Source: an uncultured Pelagibacteraceae bacterium (GTDB lineage: Bacteria > Pseudomonadota > Alphaproteobacteria > Pelagibacterales > Pelagibacteraceae). Taken from it: a DNA stretch of 64,000 nt. Where the stretch lies: positions 1 through 64,000 of the forward strand of contig CACOSU010000004.1 in NCBI GenBank assembly GCA_902629935.1. Direction: 5' to 3'. The notes beneath the pieces are model-generated. The model saw only the letters and a list, made by a program, of their open reading frames with translations, searched no databases and was not told where the DNA came from. Both the position numbers and the translations under genes were made by a program. Shown piece after piece: positions 1 to 8,786 of this stretch. Positions within the stretch are counted from its first letter, which is position 1; the number at the start of each line of letters is the position of its first letter.

Positions 1-757
1 ATTTAATGCATTTGCTTTTATCTAAAAAAACATGACATTTATTTTTAACTACAATCCCTTTTAATCCGGCAATTTTACATTGTTTTAAAGTCTTTAATCC
101 AATGGTAGGTAGATCAATTCTAAGATCTTGTTTCTTTTTTGGAAGCTTTACTAAAACACCATGATTTCTAAATTTTTTGCTTCTGCTTTTTTCAAGCATT
201 TTTTGAGTTCCACCTTTGCCTTCAATAGCAACTACCTTATTATTTCTAACTACAACCCCTTGACTAAAATTATATTGTCTTAAATTATTTAATGTTTTAA
301 TTGCTTTTTTAATATTTAATTGATCTTGCTTGTTTGGTTTAAGCTTTGAAAAATTACCTTTTTTTAAAGATAGCTCTGGATTAAAAATTAATGAATTTTC
401 AGTTTTAATTTTATTTTGAACTAATATTTTAATAATTTCTTTAAGTATAGCAGCATCTCCAAGCTTTGAAGCTTTGATTATTCTAGGAATATAATAAATT
501 CCTTTTATATCTAATTTCAATTTAGAAAAGTTTGGTTTATTTACTTTTCCAGCAAATAAGACTTTTTTACAATTATTTTCTTTAAGAATATTTATAATCC
601 TACCAAACTGACCTATCGATGCTACATAAGATTTTTTATCCTTTTTAAATTTCTTTGATTTTGACAAATCAACTATCAAATACTTTATATTCCTTTTTTT
701 GATAGTTTTTAAAATTTCCTTTGGAAAATTAGTATCACCAAAAATTAGTCCTATCAT
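1..757 (-). CDS. lpxI: UDP-2,3-diacylglucosamine diphosphatase LpxI (partial, C-terminus cut by window edge)
   Basis: LpxI hydrolyses UDP-2,3-diacylglucosamine to lipid X and UMP in lipid A synthesis at the inner membrane face. My translation from ATG 757 starts MIGLIFGDTNFPKEILK, contains IGQFGRIINIL and AGKVNKPNFS, and has the C-terminal-domain runs VVAIEGKGGTQKML and VVKLPKKKQDLRIDLPTIG that mark the DUF1009/LpxI family. About 252 codons are present and the frame is open at base 1; LpxI is usually near 270 aa, so roughly 20 residues are missing. The start lies one base after the lpxA stop, so it is the distal gene of the lpx cluster. LpxI substitutes for LpxH in many alphaproteobacteria. 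The family call is firm. Confidence 0.9.
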   Translation of the reverse strand, partial: MIGLIFGDTNFPKEILKTIKKRNIKYLIVDLSKSKKFKKDKKSYVASIGQFGRIINILKENNCKKVLFAGKVNKPNFSKLKLDIKGIYYIPRIIKASKLGDAAILKEIIKILVQNKIKTENSLIFNPELSLKKGNFSKLKPNKQDQLNIKKAIKTLNNLRQYNFSQGVVVRNNKVVAIEGKGGTQKMLEKSRSKKFRNHGVLVKLPKKKQDLRIDLPTIGLKTLKQCKIAGLKGIVVKNKCHVFLDKSKCIK

Positions 758-758
758 T

Positions 759-1535
759 TTATGAAAATGGTGTGCAAATCGATCTTTTTTTATCTTTGTT
801 TATAAAATCAATAACATGTTTAACTAACGGATTCTCTTGGAAAGAACCATTCAATTTACTTATATTTTCGTTGATATTCTTTGAAGCAAAAATTTCTTTA
901 TAAGCTTCACTTAAGCCTAAAATATCCTTATTTTCAAACTTGGCTCTTCTTAACCCTATTAAGTTTAGTCCCTGTAATGAGTTTCTATTTCCTGTTGATA
1001 GTCCATAAGGAATTACATCATGCAACACACCTGTCATCCCACCAATCATTGCCATTTTTCCAATTCGTGTAAATTGTTGAACAGCTGAATTACCTCCAAT
1101 AACAACATTATCCTCAATTATTGCATGACCTCCTAAAGGTACATTGTTAGCAATTATTACATTATTTCCAACTTGGCAATCATGGGCGATATGTGATGAA
1201 ATCATAAATAAACAATTATTTCCAATAACTGTTTTGCCACCACCACCAATCGTTCCCGGATTTATAGTAACGTATTCTCTTATTTTATTATTGTTGCCAA
1301 TTATTAAATTTGTTTGTTCACCATTATACTTCAGATCCTGTGGATCATTAATTGAAACAAAAGGATAAATCTTATTTGCCTTTCCAATTTTAGCACTCGC
1401 AGAAATATTTACATGAGAATGAATGACAGTATGTTCATCAATTTCTACATTTGGACCAATTACACAATATGGACCAATTTCAACATTTGATGCTATTTTT
1501 GCTTTTGGATCAATTATTGAAGTTTTGTGTATCAC
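759..1535 (-). CDS. lpxA: Acyl-ACP--UDP-N-acetylglucosamine O-acyltransferase LpxA
   Basis: LpxA adds a 3-hydroxyacyl chain from acyl-ACP to UDP-GlcNAc, the first step of lipid A synthesis in the cytoplasm. The 258-aa protein matches the family length. Its N-terminal two thirds are hexapeptide repeats (IGPYCVIGPNVEI, IGNNCLFMISSHIAHD) that form a left-handed beta helix, and SSHIAHDCQVG carries the catalytic histidine. The C-terminal third is helical and includes GLNLIGLRRAKF, typical of LpxA. The start overlaps the end of lpxD by 4 bp, so the two are probably translationally coupled. LpxD, a related hexapeptide enzyme, lies next to it and has the extra N-terminal domain that this protein lacks. 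Confidence 0.96.
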   Translation of the reverse strand: MIHKTSIIDPKAKIASNVEIGPYCVIGPNVEIDEHTVIHSHVNISASAKIGKANKIYPFVSINDPQDLKYNGEQTNLIIGNNNKIREYVTINPGTIGGGGKTVIGNNCLFMISSHIAHDCQVGNNVIIANNVPLGGHAIIEDNVVIGGNSAVQQFTRIGKMAMIGGMTGVLHDVIPYGLSTGNRNSLQGLNLIGLRRAKFENKDILGLSEAYKEIFASKNINENISKLNGSFQENPLVKHVIDFINKDKKRSICTPFS

Positions 1536-2512
1536 TTGTTATCTTTAATAAATTTTTTTAAATCCTTAGCTGGATAACCCATAACTTTAGAATTATCAGA
1601 AATATTCTTAACAACTCCAGAGCCACCACCAATTTGAACGTTATTTCCCACTTTTAAATGTCCAGAAATTCCTGCTTGACCTCCAATCATAACATTATTA
1701 CCCAATGTTGAACTTCCAGCAAAGCCAACTTGACCTGCTATAATACAGTTTTCACCTATCTTGTTATTATGAGCGATATGAACTTGATTATCTATAAAAG
1801 TATTTTTACCAATAATCGTATTTGACAAAGAACCTCTATCAATAGTTGACCCACAACCAATTTCACAGTTATCTTCAATTATTACTATGCCAATATGAGG
1901 ATATCTAATATTTACATCTCTACTAGGAAAAAACCCAAACCCTTTTTTTCCAATAACACATCCATCTAGTATTGAAACATTATTTTTAATTAATGTATTT
2001 CTTATAATAACATTAGATCCTATTGAACAATTATCACCAACTACAACATTACTCTCAATAATAGTATTATGTCCTATTGAACAATTAGATCCAATTTTAA
2101 CATTTTTACCAACTAATATGTTTTGGCCATGGTTGACAAAATTATTAAAAGAAGTTTTTTCAATATTTAAAGTTTTAGGATCAAAATCATCTGTAATAGC
2201 ATTTGGATAAAACATTCGAGTAATCATTGCTGTTGAAACAAGTACATTATTAACTTTAATTGGTTCACAGTTTTTTGGTAACACACTTGATAACTGATTG
2301 GTGGTAACACAATATGAAGCTTTTGTTGTTGAGGCTAAAGATTCATATTTTTTCGAATGAAAAAAAGTAATATCACTTTTGGTTGCATTAAATAAATCTT
2401 TTACGTCTGAAATACTTGTGTCAAAATTTTTTAAATTACTATCAATATTTATATTGGATAAAATTTCATTAATTTTAAAAGGACCTTTGTTTTCAAAAAA
2501 TGGATTAGTCAT
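1532..2512 (-). CDS. lpxD: UDP-3-O-acylglucosamine N-acyltransferase LpxD
   Basis: LpxD transfers the second 3-hydroxyacyl chain to the glucosamine amine in lipid A synthesis. At 326 aa it has the expected two-part form: an N-terminal uridine-binding domain (residues 1-110, with KSDITFFHSKKYE) and a hexapeptide beta helix (about 115-310) carrying STIDRGSLSNT and HIAHNNKIGENC with the catalytic histidine. It sits between fabZ and lpxA, whereas most Gram-negatives have lpxD before fabZ. A small AT-rich hairpin lies directly before the start codon and there is no clear Shine-Dalgarno sequence, so the start rests on alignment with the family's N-terminal domain. Function is confident. Confidence 0.95.
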   Translation of the reverse strand: MTNPFFENKGPFKINEILSNINIDSNLKNFDTSISDVKDLFNATKSDITFFHSKKYESLASTTKASYCVTTNQLSSVLPKNCEPIKVNNVLVSTAMITRMFYPNAITDDFDPKTLNIEKTSFNNFVNHGQNILVGKNVKIGSNCSIGHNTIIESNVVVGDNCSIGSNVIIRNTLIKNNVSILDGCVIGKKGFGFFPSRDVNIRYPHIGIVIIEDNCEIGCGSTIDRGSLSNTIIGKNTFIDNQVHIAHNNKIGENCIIAGQVGFAGSSTLGNNVMIGGQAGISGHLKVGNNVQIGGGSGVVKNISDNSKVMGYPAKDLKKFIKDNK

Positions 2513-2514
2513 CT

Positions 2515-2535
2515 ATTGTTTTTTATCAAAACAAT
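2515..2535. other. AT-rich hairpin in the fabZ-lpxD gap
   Basis: ATTGTTTT and AAAACAAT form a perfect 8-bp inverted repeat around a 5-base loop, ending two bases from the lpxD start codon. The stem has only two GC pairs, so it is weak. It might modulate lpxD translation or be chance in AT-rich DNA. Confidence 0.3.
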
Positions 2536-2565
2536 TACTAAATACTTATCAATAAATATTACTAA

Positions 2566-3009
2566 TTATTTTCGATCAACTATTGTTGCCGACCATTGAG
2601 CATCAGCCATTTTCTTTCCTTCAACAAAAGCTTCACCTTTATACTTCCATACTTTTCCATGAGATCTTACTGCTTCAATATTTAGTTCTAATTTACAATC
2701 TGGTATAACTGGATTTCTAAATCTAGCTTTTTCTACACTCATTAAAAAAACTAATTTATTTTCATACTCTTTTTTATCGATACCTGCTGCAGTTAAAGCT
2801 GCAGCAGCTTGACCAAAGGCTTCAACAATTAACACACCAGGCATAACGGGTTGTCCTGGAAAATGACCCTGAACATAAAAACTGTTTTTTTTTACATTAA
2901 CAATTGCTGTTGCAGAATGAAGTTTTTTTATATTAATTAATTCATCTATCAATAACATAGGATCTCTATGTGGTAATAAATCAATAATTTGAGATTTACT
3001 TAATTTCAT
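2566..3009 (-). CDS. fabZ: 3-hydroxyacyl-ACP dehydratase FabZ
   Basis: FabZ dehydrates 3-hydroxyacyl-ACP in type II fatty acid elongation and competes with LpxA/LpxD for the same acyl pool. The 147-aa protein is the family's normal length with a single hot-dog fold. Catalytic residues are visible: His49 in GHFPGQPVMPG and Glu63 in VLIVEAFGQAAA. The N-terminal LLPHRDPMLLID is also diagnostic. It starts 2 bp after the ompH stop, so it belongs to the bamA-ompH-fabZ-lpxD-lpxA run. The only oddity is its position before lpxD rather than after it. FabA is excluded by the short length and the FabZ-type PHR..MLLID motif. Confidence 0.96.
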   Translation of the reverse strand: MKLSKSQIIDLLPHRDPMLLIDELINIKKLHSATAIVNVKKNSFYVQGHFPGQPVMPGVLIVEAFGQAAAALTAAGIDKKEYENKLVFLMSVEKARFRNPVIPDCKLELNIEAVRSHGKVWKYKGEAFVEGKKMADAQWSATIVDRK

Positions 3010-3011
3010 AA

Positions 3012-3527
3012 TTACTTCATAGTTATTTGCTTTACTTTATTATTAAATATATCAAAAATTTTCTGAGTTATATCAAGTTCTTTTTTAGCCATTAATAAAT
3101 TTTTTTTATTAAAAATCATGTTTATAGAATTTTCTATTGAATAATTTTCTATGACTAGGTTAAGTTCTTTAAAAAAATTATTTTCAGCCTTTCTTTTAAA
3201 AATAGTAAGTTCGTTTTTTTTGGATGAAATAGTTTCATTCATTTCTTTAATTTTACTTTCTAAATTTGTTATTTTTTTATTATATTCTTCAACTGATATA
3301 ACATTTTTTTGCGATAAAATTTTTTTCTTTTCACTTTCAATATCATTTTTGAAATTATTAATTTCATTATTAATTTGTTTATCTTTAGTTAATATTTTTT
3401 CGTTTAAATCTTTACCAGCATAAGAGTTTTTAAATATAAAATTTATATCAATAAAAACTATATTTTCATTTTCATTTGCATATGAAAAATTAAATATTAG
3501 TAAAAAAATTAATAGGTACTTAAACAT
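3012..3527 (-). CDS. ompH: OmpH/Skp-family periplasmic chaperone
   Basis: Skp/OmpH chaperones hold unfolded outer-membrane proteins in the periplasm and deliver them to BamA. The 171-aa protein begins with a signal peptide (MFKYLLIFLLIFNFSYA, cleavage probably after Ala17), followed by a VFIDINFIFKNS strand typical of OmpH. Residues 40-120 form a long charged coiled coil, the tentacle region. It overlaps the bamA stop by 1 bp and precedes fabZ by 2 bp, the classic bamA-skp context. Sequence conservation in this family is low, so the assignment uses length, signal peptide, coiled coil and position together. Confidence 0.88.
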   Translation of the reverse strand: MFKYLLIFLLIFNFSYANENENIVFIDINFIFKNSYAGKDLNEKILTKDKQINNEINNFKNDIESEKKKILSQKNVISVEEYNKKITNLESKIKEMNETISSKKNELTIFKRKAENNFFKELNLVIENYSIENSINMIFNKKNLLMAKKELDITQKIFDIFNNKVKQITMK

Positions 3528-5776
3528 TAAAATGTTGTTCCCAGATTAAATCTGAAAACTTCTGTTTTGTCTGTAGATTTTTTTGTAATCGGTAATGACC
3601 ATGAAAAACTCATAGGACCGATTGGAGATAAATAGTCAAGACCTAGACCTGTAGAACTTCTTATTGTACTTGAATCTTCTATATTACTGTTATAATCAAC
3701 ACCCCATACGTTTGCGACATCAACAAAATAAGATAAATCTATATTTTCTACTGTACTTAAAATTCCTGGCAAGTTTGTGGATAAATTTAGTGCAGCAGCA
3801 TAATTACCACCAACGAAATCACCGTTATCAATAGGACCAATTTTACCTTTTTCAAAACCTCTTAAACGATTGGACGGAACTTTGGTACGCTTTGAAATTC
3901 TAACATCAGATCCATCTATTGAATTAATTGCACTAAGATAAATACTTGCTTTACCGATCACCTCATTTGTTGAATTTAATGGTTTAAATTTTGAAAATAC
4001 TAAAGTGTTTTTAATTTCATTATCTGTAGAGACTAATGGAAGTTCTTGTGCAAATGAAAAAATATTACCTCTTTTTGGACTAAATTTAGAGTCCCTTGTA
4101 TCAAATGTTAAACCATAATTAAAATAAAAATCACTATAAGATCCTTCTTGTTTTTTTAATGAGTCTGTTGCTGAAGAATTTGTTGTCAAATCTTCAATCG
4201 TAAAATCTATTTCAGGGCTAAAGAATAAATTTTCATATTGTTCAAATCTGGTTCCTACGGAAAATCCAGCTGTATTAATTTTATAACCGTAATTAGCAAG
4301 GCTATCTTGAGTTGTAGATTTCACTGATGTAAATAAAGTATTGTCAGTATAGTTAAAATTAGGTTTTGAGTATGTAATTGACCCCTTAATTCCATCATTT
4401 GAAATCTGTAAATCCGAATCTAAATTAATTCCTTTACCTAAAAAATTCTTCTCTGTGAGTCCACCACCTATTACCCCACCATCTGTACCATAACCGGCAC
4501 CTAAAGAGATTTCACCTGTTGGCTTTTCTTCAACTGACAAATTCAAAACTTTTGTATTTGTTGTAGAACCATCAATTATTTCTGAATTAACAGATTTGAA
4601 AATCCCCAAAGACCTGAGATTATTAATAGATTTGTTAAATAAGAGTTCATTATATGGATCACCCTCATCTACAATTAATTTATTTCTAATAACCTCTTCA
4701 ATAGTATTAAAATTTCCTAAAATATTTATTTTTTCAACGTAGAATTTTTCAGAATCTTTTATTTTAAAAATAAAATTAATTTTATTTTCATTTATCACGC
4801 TTTCATCTACATCAATGCTTATAAAATCGTATAATCTTAAAGATGCAATTTCGTCAATTTCACTTAATATTAAATTTAAATTATTTAATGAATATTGCTC
4901 ATTTTCTAAAGAAACAAAAAGATCTTGAATATTTTTGAAATCTTTTGGATCATAATCTGTAGGCAATTCTAAAGTCAAATTGTTGAAATAATATTTTTGA
5001 CCTGCATTGATATTAAAAGTTAGTTTAAAAAAACCATCATTATTTAATTCAGCAAAAGAATTTAAAATTTCAACTTTATAGTATCCATTATTTTTATAAT
5101 AATTTTCTAATAACCTTTTATCTAATTCAATCAATGATTGATTCAAATAAACTTTGTTAGTTATGAATTTCCAAAATTTGTGCTCTTCTGAAGCAATTAA
5201 TTCTAGTAATTTTTTGTCTTTTATTTTTTTATCACCTATGAAAGATATTTTTTTAATTTTTGCTTTTTCACCTAAATCTATATCTATATTTAAGTTTACA
5301 GAATTTAATTGTTCATCTTTTTTTTGAGAAACTTTTAAATTTGCAAAATAATATCCGCTAGTTTTTAGAATACTATTTATTAAATTTAAGTCATTCTTAA
5401 GTTGATCATCAGTAAAAGACATCCTGTCCTTAAGTGACATTTCTTTGTATATTAGTTCTGTAAAAGATTTTTTTTTAATTCCGGTTATTGTAATTTTTTC
5501 TATAATTGGATTTTCTTTAATATTTATTTTCAATATATTTTCATCAAAATTAATTTGTACGTCACTAAAAAAATCAGTCTTATACAGCTCTTTTAAAATA
5601 TTATTTAATTCAGAAGAGCTTGCTTCTTTGCCTATTTGGATATTTCCTAAAACTAATATTGTTTCCTTTGAGATTCTTTTATTTCCAATAATTTCAATAT
5701 TATTAATCACATTACCGTATGAAGGACTTAATAACACAAATATAAAAAAAGAAATTTTTAAAAATGTTTTTAACAT
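3527..5776 (-). CDS. bamA: Outer-membrane protein assembly factor BamA
   Basis: BamA is the essential Omp85 barrel that folds and inserts beta-barrel proteins into the outer membrane. The 749-aa protein has a signal peptide (about residues 1-21, ending PSYG) and POTRA repeats through about residue 415 (for example INNIEIIGNKRISKETIL and VEKINILGNFNTIEEVIRNK). The C-terminal 16-strand barrel contains GEISLGAGYGTDGGVIGG and the lid motif R(L)RGFEKGKIGP, and ends in phenylalanine, the usual last-strand signal. It follows dxr directly. The zinc protease gene rseP, normally between dxr and bamA, is absent here. Length and architecture are normal for the family. Confidence 0.96.
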   Translation of the reverse strand: MLKTFLKISFFIFVLLSPSYGNVINNIEIIGNKRISKETILVLGNIQIGKEASSSELNNILKELYKTDFFSDVQINFDENILKINIKENPIIEKITITGIKKKSFTELIYKEMSLKDRMSFTDDQLKNDLNLINSILKTSGYYFANLKVSQKKDEQLNSVNLNIDIDLGEKAKIKKISFIGDKKIKDKKLLELIASEEHKFWKFITNKVYLNQSLIELDKRLLENYYKNNGYYKVEILNSFAELNNDGFFKLTFNINAGQKYYFNNLTLELPTDYDPKDFKNIQDLFVSLENEQYSLNNLNLILSEIDEIASLRLYDFISIDVDESVINENKINFIFKIKDSEKFYVEKINILGNFNTIEEVIRNKLIVDEGDPYNELLFNKSINNLRSLGIFKSVNSEIIDGSTTNTKVLNLSVEEKPTGEISLGAGYGTDGGVIGGGLTEKNFLGKGINLDSDLQISNDGIKGSITYSKPNFNYTDNTLFTSVKSTTQDSLANYGYKINTAGFSVGTRFEQYENLFFSPEIDFTIEDLTTNSSATDSLKKQEGSYSDFYFNYGLTFDTRDSKFSPKRGNIFSFAQELPLVSTDNEIKNTLVFSKFKPLNSTNEVIGKASIYLSAINSIDGSDVRISKRTKVPSNRLRGFEKGKIGPIDNGDFVGGNYAAALNLSTNLPGILSTVENIDLSYFVDVANVWGVDYNSNIEDSSTIRSSTGLGLDYLSPIGPMSFSWSLPITKKSTDKTEVFRFNLGTTF

Positions 5777-5783
5777 CAGACGT

Positions 5784-6947
5784 TTATATACTTATTTGTG
5801 ATAATTTAAAACTTACATAATCTTTTAATTTATAAATATCTTCAATATTTTTTGGCTTTATATTTTTATATTTGTTAAATTCTTTTAACTGTATGAATTT
5901 AATAATTATTTTAATCAATTTTTCATAATTGATCTTATTTTCTAAAAATTTATATACAAAAAAATCATTAACAGTAATTAATATAGTTTCGTATAAACTA
6001 TTATTTTTTGGCATTTTATTTAGAATATTTATTACTGGGAATTTTTTTAAATCTACTTTCCTTAACGATAGATTATTTAAAATTTTTAAGTTTAAATCAA
6101 ATGTATTAATTTTTTTAATTTCATTTTCATAAATTGAGTTGTTAATAGGAATGAGCATGTTGGGGTCATGTAATAAAATTTTTATTATTCCATTTTTAAA
6201 CTTTATTATCGCATGTACATAAGAATTTGGATGAATTAAAATTGAAATTTTTTTATATGGAATATCAAAAATATTCTTTGCCTCAATAACTTCAAAAACC
6301 TTATTCATTAATGTAGCAGAGTCTATAGATATTTTTTTACCCATTCTCCAGTTTGGATGCTTCAAAGCCATCTTAGGTGTAATAGACTTAAATTTTTCTC
6401 TAGAATAATTTAAAAAAGGACCTCCAGAGGCTGTAATATAAATTTTTTCAACATCGTAGATTTTATGATTTTTTAATAAATTGAAAATTGAATAATGTTC
6501 AGAATCAACTGGTATAAATGTTGTTTTATTTTTAATGAGTTCTTTTTTAATTAAATTCCATGCACATATTAATGTTTCTTTGTTTGCAATAGCAATTTTT
6601 TTTGTATATTTAATTATATTTAATGTTGGATACAATCCATCTAAACCAATAATTGAACTCATCACATAATCTATTTTTTTTTTAAATATTTTTTTAAAAT
6701 CATTATAATTATTATAAATATTGATATCTGAATACTTTGATTTCTTTTTTAATAAATCATAACTTGTTTTGTTATTAATAATTAAGTTTTTAACTTTAAA
6801 TTCTTTTGCCTGCTTAAATATCTTTTTATAATTTTTATTTGCTGATAATAAAATTATTTCAAAATTTTTTTTATCTTTTTTAATTATTTTAAGTAAATTT
6901 TCCCCTATAGAACCTGTTGAGCCTAATATAGCAATTTTTTTTCTCAT
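5784..6947 (-). CDS. dxr: 1-deoxy-D-xylulose 5-phosphate reductoisomerase
   Basis: Dxr (IspC) converts DXP to 2-C-methylerythritol 4-phosphate with NADPH, the committed step of the MEP isoprenoid pathway. The 387-aa protein opens with the NADPH-binding ILGSTGSIG motif. It contains IANKETLICAW, PVDSEHYSIFN, the substrate loop TASGGPFLN and HPNWRMGKKISIDSATLMNK, all standard Dxr signatures. The start overlaps the cdsA stop by 1 bp. With uppS two genes upstream it supplies precursor and enzyme for undecaprenyl phosphate. Its lysine and asparagine content is very high, as expected of an AT-rich genome. Confidence 0.96.
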   Translation of the reverse strand: MRKKIAILGSTGSIGENLLKIIKKDKKNFEIILLSANKNYKKIFKQAKEFKVKNLIINNKTSYDLLKKKSKYSDINIYNNYNDFKKIFKKKIDYVMSSIIGLDGLYPTLNIIKYTKKIAIANKETLICAWNLIKKELIKNKTTFIPVDSEHYSIFNLLKNHKIYDVEKIYITASGGPFLNYSREKFKSITPKMALKHPNWRMGKKISIDSATLMNKVFEVIEAKNIFDIPYKKISILIHPNSYVHAIIKFKNGIIKILLHDPNMLIPINNSIYENEIKKINTFDLNLKILNNLSLRKVDLKKFPVINILNKMPKNNSLYETILITVNDFFVYKFLENKINYEKLIKIIIKFIQLKEFNKYKNIKPKNIEDIYKLKDYVSFKLSQISI

Positions 6948-7564
6948 TAAACTATATTGGTAATTAAATTAATTAAATAATAGACTGGAAATGCAAAAAT
7001 CATACCATCAATTCTATCAAGTAAACCTCCGTGACCTGGAATTAAATTTCCTGTGTTTTTAAGCTTTGATAGTCTTTTAAAATATGAAATAATTATATCT
7101 CCTATCTGGCTTGCCGAAGAAACCAAAATTGTTATTAAAAACCAATCAATTGTAATTATCTTTTTAATGTAGTGAAAGTATAATGAAATAAAAAGTATTG
7201 ATAAAAAATAACCTCCAATCATTCCTGCGTAAGTTTTATTTGGGCTTATTTTTGTTAATTTAGGTCCCTTAAAAATTTTTCCAAAAATATACCCTCCCAT
7301 GTCAGTGAAAATACAAATTAAAAAAGGGATAATTACAATGTAATCTATTGATAGTTTATAAAACGTATAAAACGAAATAATTAAATAAATAAATCCCATT
7401 AATTTAAGTTGTTTGTTTTTTACTATTTTATTCCACTCAAATGATGCAATTAAAAAACAAATTGTAATTAAAAAAGCAAGATAGAATGAGCCCTTAAATA
7501 TAAAATAAAGTACTAATGGTAATAATATTATTGTACTCACTATTCTTTTGAGCAAATCAGTCAT
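6947..7564 (-). CDS. cdsA: Phosphatidate cytidylyltransferase CdsA (short form)
   Basis: CdsA makes CDP-diacylglycerol from phosphatidate and CTP in the inner membrane. The protein has several hydrophobic segments and the C-terminal signature KRLSKLKNTGNLIPGHGGLL followed by DRIDG. At 205 aa it is shorter than the usual 260-285 aa, with fewer N-terminal helices. In the signature the aspartate that normally follows the lysine (K-D-x-G) is asparagine here (KNTG), a substitution at a conserved position. It overlaps uppS and dxr by 1 bp each, in the standard frr-uppS-cdsA-dxr order. The neighbourhood and HGGLLDR motif make the family certain; the effect of the substitution is unknown. Confidence 0.92.
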   Translation of the reverse strand: MTDLLKRIVSTIILLPLVLYFIFKGSFYLAFLITICFLIASFEWNKIVKNKQLKLMGFIYLIISFYTFYKLSIDYIVIIPFLICIFTDMGGYIFGKIFKGPKLTKISPNKTYAGMIGGYFLSILFISLYFHYIKKIITIDWFLITILVSSASQIGDIIISYFKRLSKLKNTGNLIPGHGGLLDRIDGMIFAFPVYYLINLITNIV

Positions 7565-8238
7565 TAAATTTTACCAAAATTTCTTTTAATCTTCTTATAT
7601 TCTTTAATTATTCTATTATAATCTTTTTCATTGAAAGAAGGCCACAATTTCTTTTCAAAAAAAATTTCAGCATAAGCAAGTTGCCACAGTAGAAAATTAC
7701 TTAATCTTTTTGTTTTACCAGTTCTTATTAATAAATCTGGATCTGGTATTTTTTTTGTTTGTAAATTAATATCTATATTTTTTTCAGTTATAGCTTTTTT
7801 ATTTTTTTTTATTTTTTTAAAAGCATTAATTAATTCTGATTTTGATCCATAATTTAATGCAAGATTAATTTGTAATTTTGAATTTTTAGAAGTTTTTTTT
7901 TCAGAATTATTTAACAACTTGTTAAGTTTTGGCGAAAATTTTTTAGATCCTAAAATTTTAAGCTTTATTTTTTTTTTATGAAGATCTTCAATTCTATTTA
8001 GTAAAAAATTTTCCAATAAATTAAATAAATAATCTATTTCTTTTTTAGGTCTTTTCCAATTTTCGGTTGAGAAAGCAAATAATGTTAAATATTTAATTTT
8101 GTTTTTAATTGTCTCTTTAATAATTTTTTCAACAGTATTTAATCCCGCCTTATGACCTGCGTTTCTAGAATTTTTATATTTCATGCCCCATCTTCCATTA
8201 CCATCCATGATTATGGCAACATGATTTAAAGGGTTCAT
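7564..8238 (-). CDS. uppS: Undecaprenyl diphosphate synthase (cis-prenyltransferase)
   Basis: UppS condenses isopentenyl units on farnesyl diphosphate to make the C55 lipid carrier for peptidoglycan and O-antigen. The 224-aa protein has the catalytic HVAIIMDGNGRWG (Asp12), NAGHKAG, TLFAFSTENWKRPKKEID and LLIRTGKTKRLSNFLLWQLA signatures in order. The RTG(G/S)E element reads RTGKT here, a minor change. The start overlaps frr by 4 bp. Farnesyl and geranylgeranyl trans-synthases do not share this fold, so no alternative is plausible. Confidence 0.95.
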   Translation of the reverse strand: MNPLNHVAIIMDGNGRWGMKYKNSRNAGHKAGLNTVEKIIKETIKNKIKYLTLFAFSTENWKRPKKEIDYLFNLLENFLLNRIEDLHKKKIKLKILGSKKFSPKLNKLLNNSEKKTSKNSKLQINLALNYGSKSELINAFKKIKKNKKAITEKNIDINLQTKKIPDPDLLIRTGKTKRLSNFLLWQLAYAEIFFEKKLWPSFNEKDYNRIIKEYKKIKRNFGKI

Positions 8239-8786
8239 ATTGTCATTATTTCTTTTTCTTTAGATGCAACCTTATCATCAACTGATTTTATATGATTATC
8301 TGTTATAATTTGAACTTTCTTTTCGTGAGCTTTTTCGTCGTCTTCACCAATTTCTTTGTCTTTAAACAATTTCTTAAGATCTTCATTTGCCTCTCTTCGA
8401 ATATTTCTAATTGATACTTTGCACTTCTCACCAATCGACTTTATTATTTTTTTTATTTCGATTCTTCTCTCTTCATTTAGCTCCGGAACTGGTAGCCTTA
8501 TAAGTTGTCCATCGATTTGTGGATTCAAACCTAAGTCTGATTTTTTAATCGCTGCGTCAACTAAAGGTACATTATTTGCATCCCAGATCTGAATATTGAT
8601 CATCCTAGGTTCAGGTGTTGTAATACTTCCTACTTGATTAATTGGCATTTGCTGCCCATATACATCAACTCTAATTAAATCTAACATTGATGCATTCGCT
8701 CTTCCTGTTCTTAAAGAAGATAGTTCTTTTGAGAAAACCTCTATGGCTTTATCCATTTTAAGGTTGTATGATTTCTCATCAAACAT
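8235..8786 (-). CDS. frr: Ribosome recycling factor
   Basis: RRF splits post-termination ribosomes together with EF-G. The 183-aa protein has the normal length and the three-helix-bundle signatures: LSSLRTGRANASMLD, YGQQMPINQVGSITTPEPRM, LIRLPVPELNEERRIE and the C-terminal SIRNIRREAN. It abuts tsf directly, with no base between the tsf stop and its start; pyrH (UMP kinase), which lies between tsf and frr in most bacteria, is not present here. Confidence 0.97.
   Translation of the reverse strand: MFDEKSYNLKMDKAIEVFSKELSSLRTGRANASMLDLIRVDVYGQQMPINQVGSITTPEPRMINIQIWDANNVPLVDAAIKKSDLGLNPQIDGQLIRLPVPELNEERRIEIKKIIKSIGEKCKVSIRNIRREANEDLKKLFKDKEIGEDDEKAHEKKVQIITDNHIKSVDDKVASKEKEIMTI

Noticed and set aside
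881-1368. Plus-strand frames opposite lpxA
   Set aside because: Antisense shadows of a firmly identified gene, with no ribosome sites or family features.
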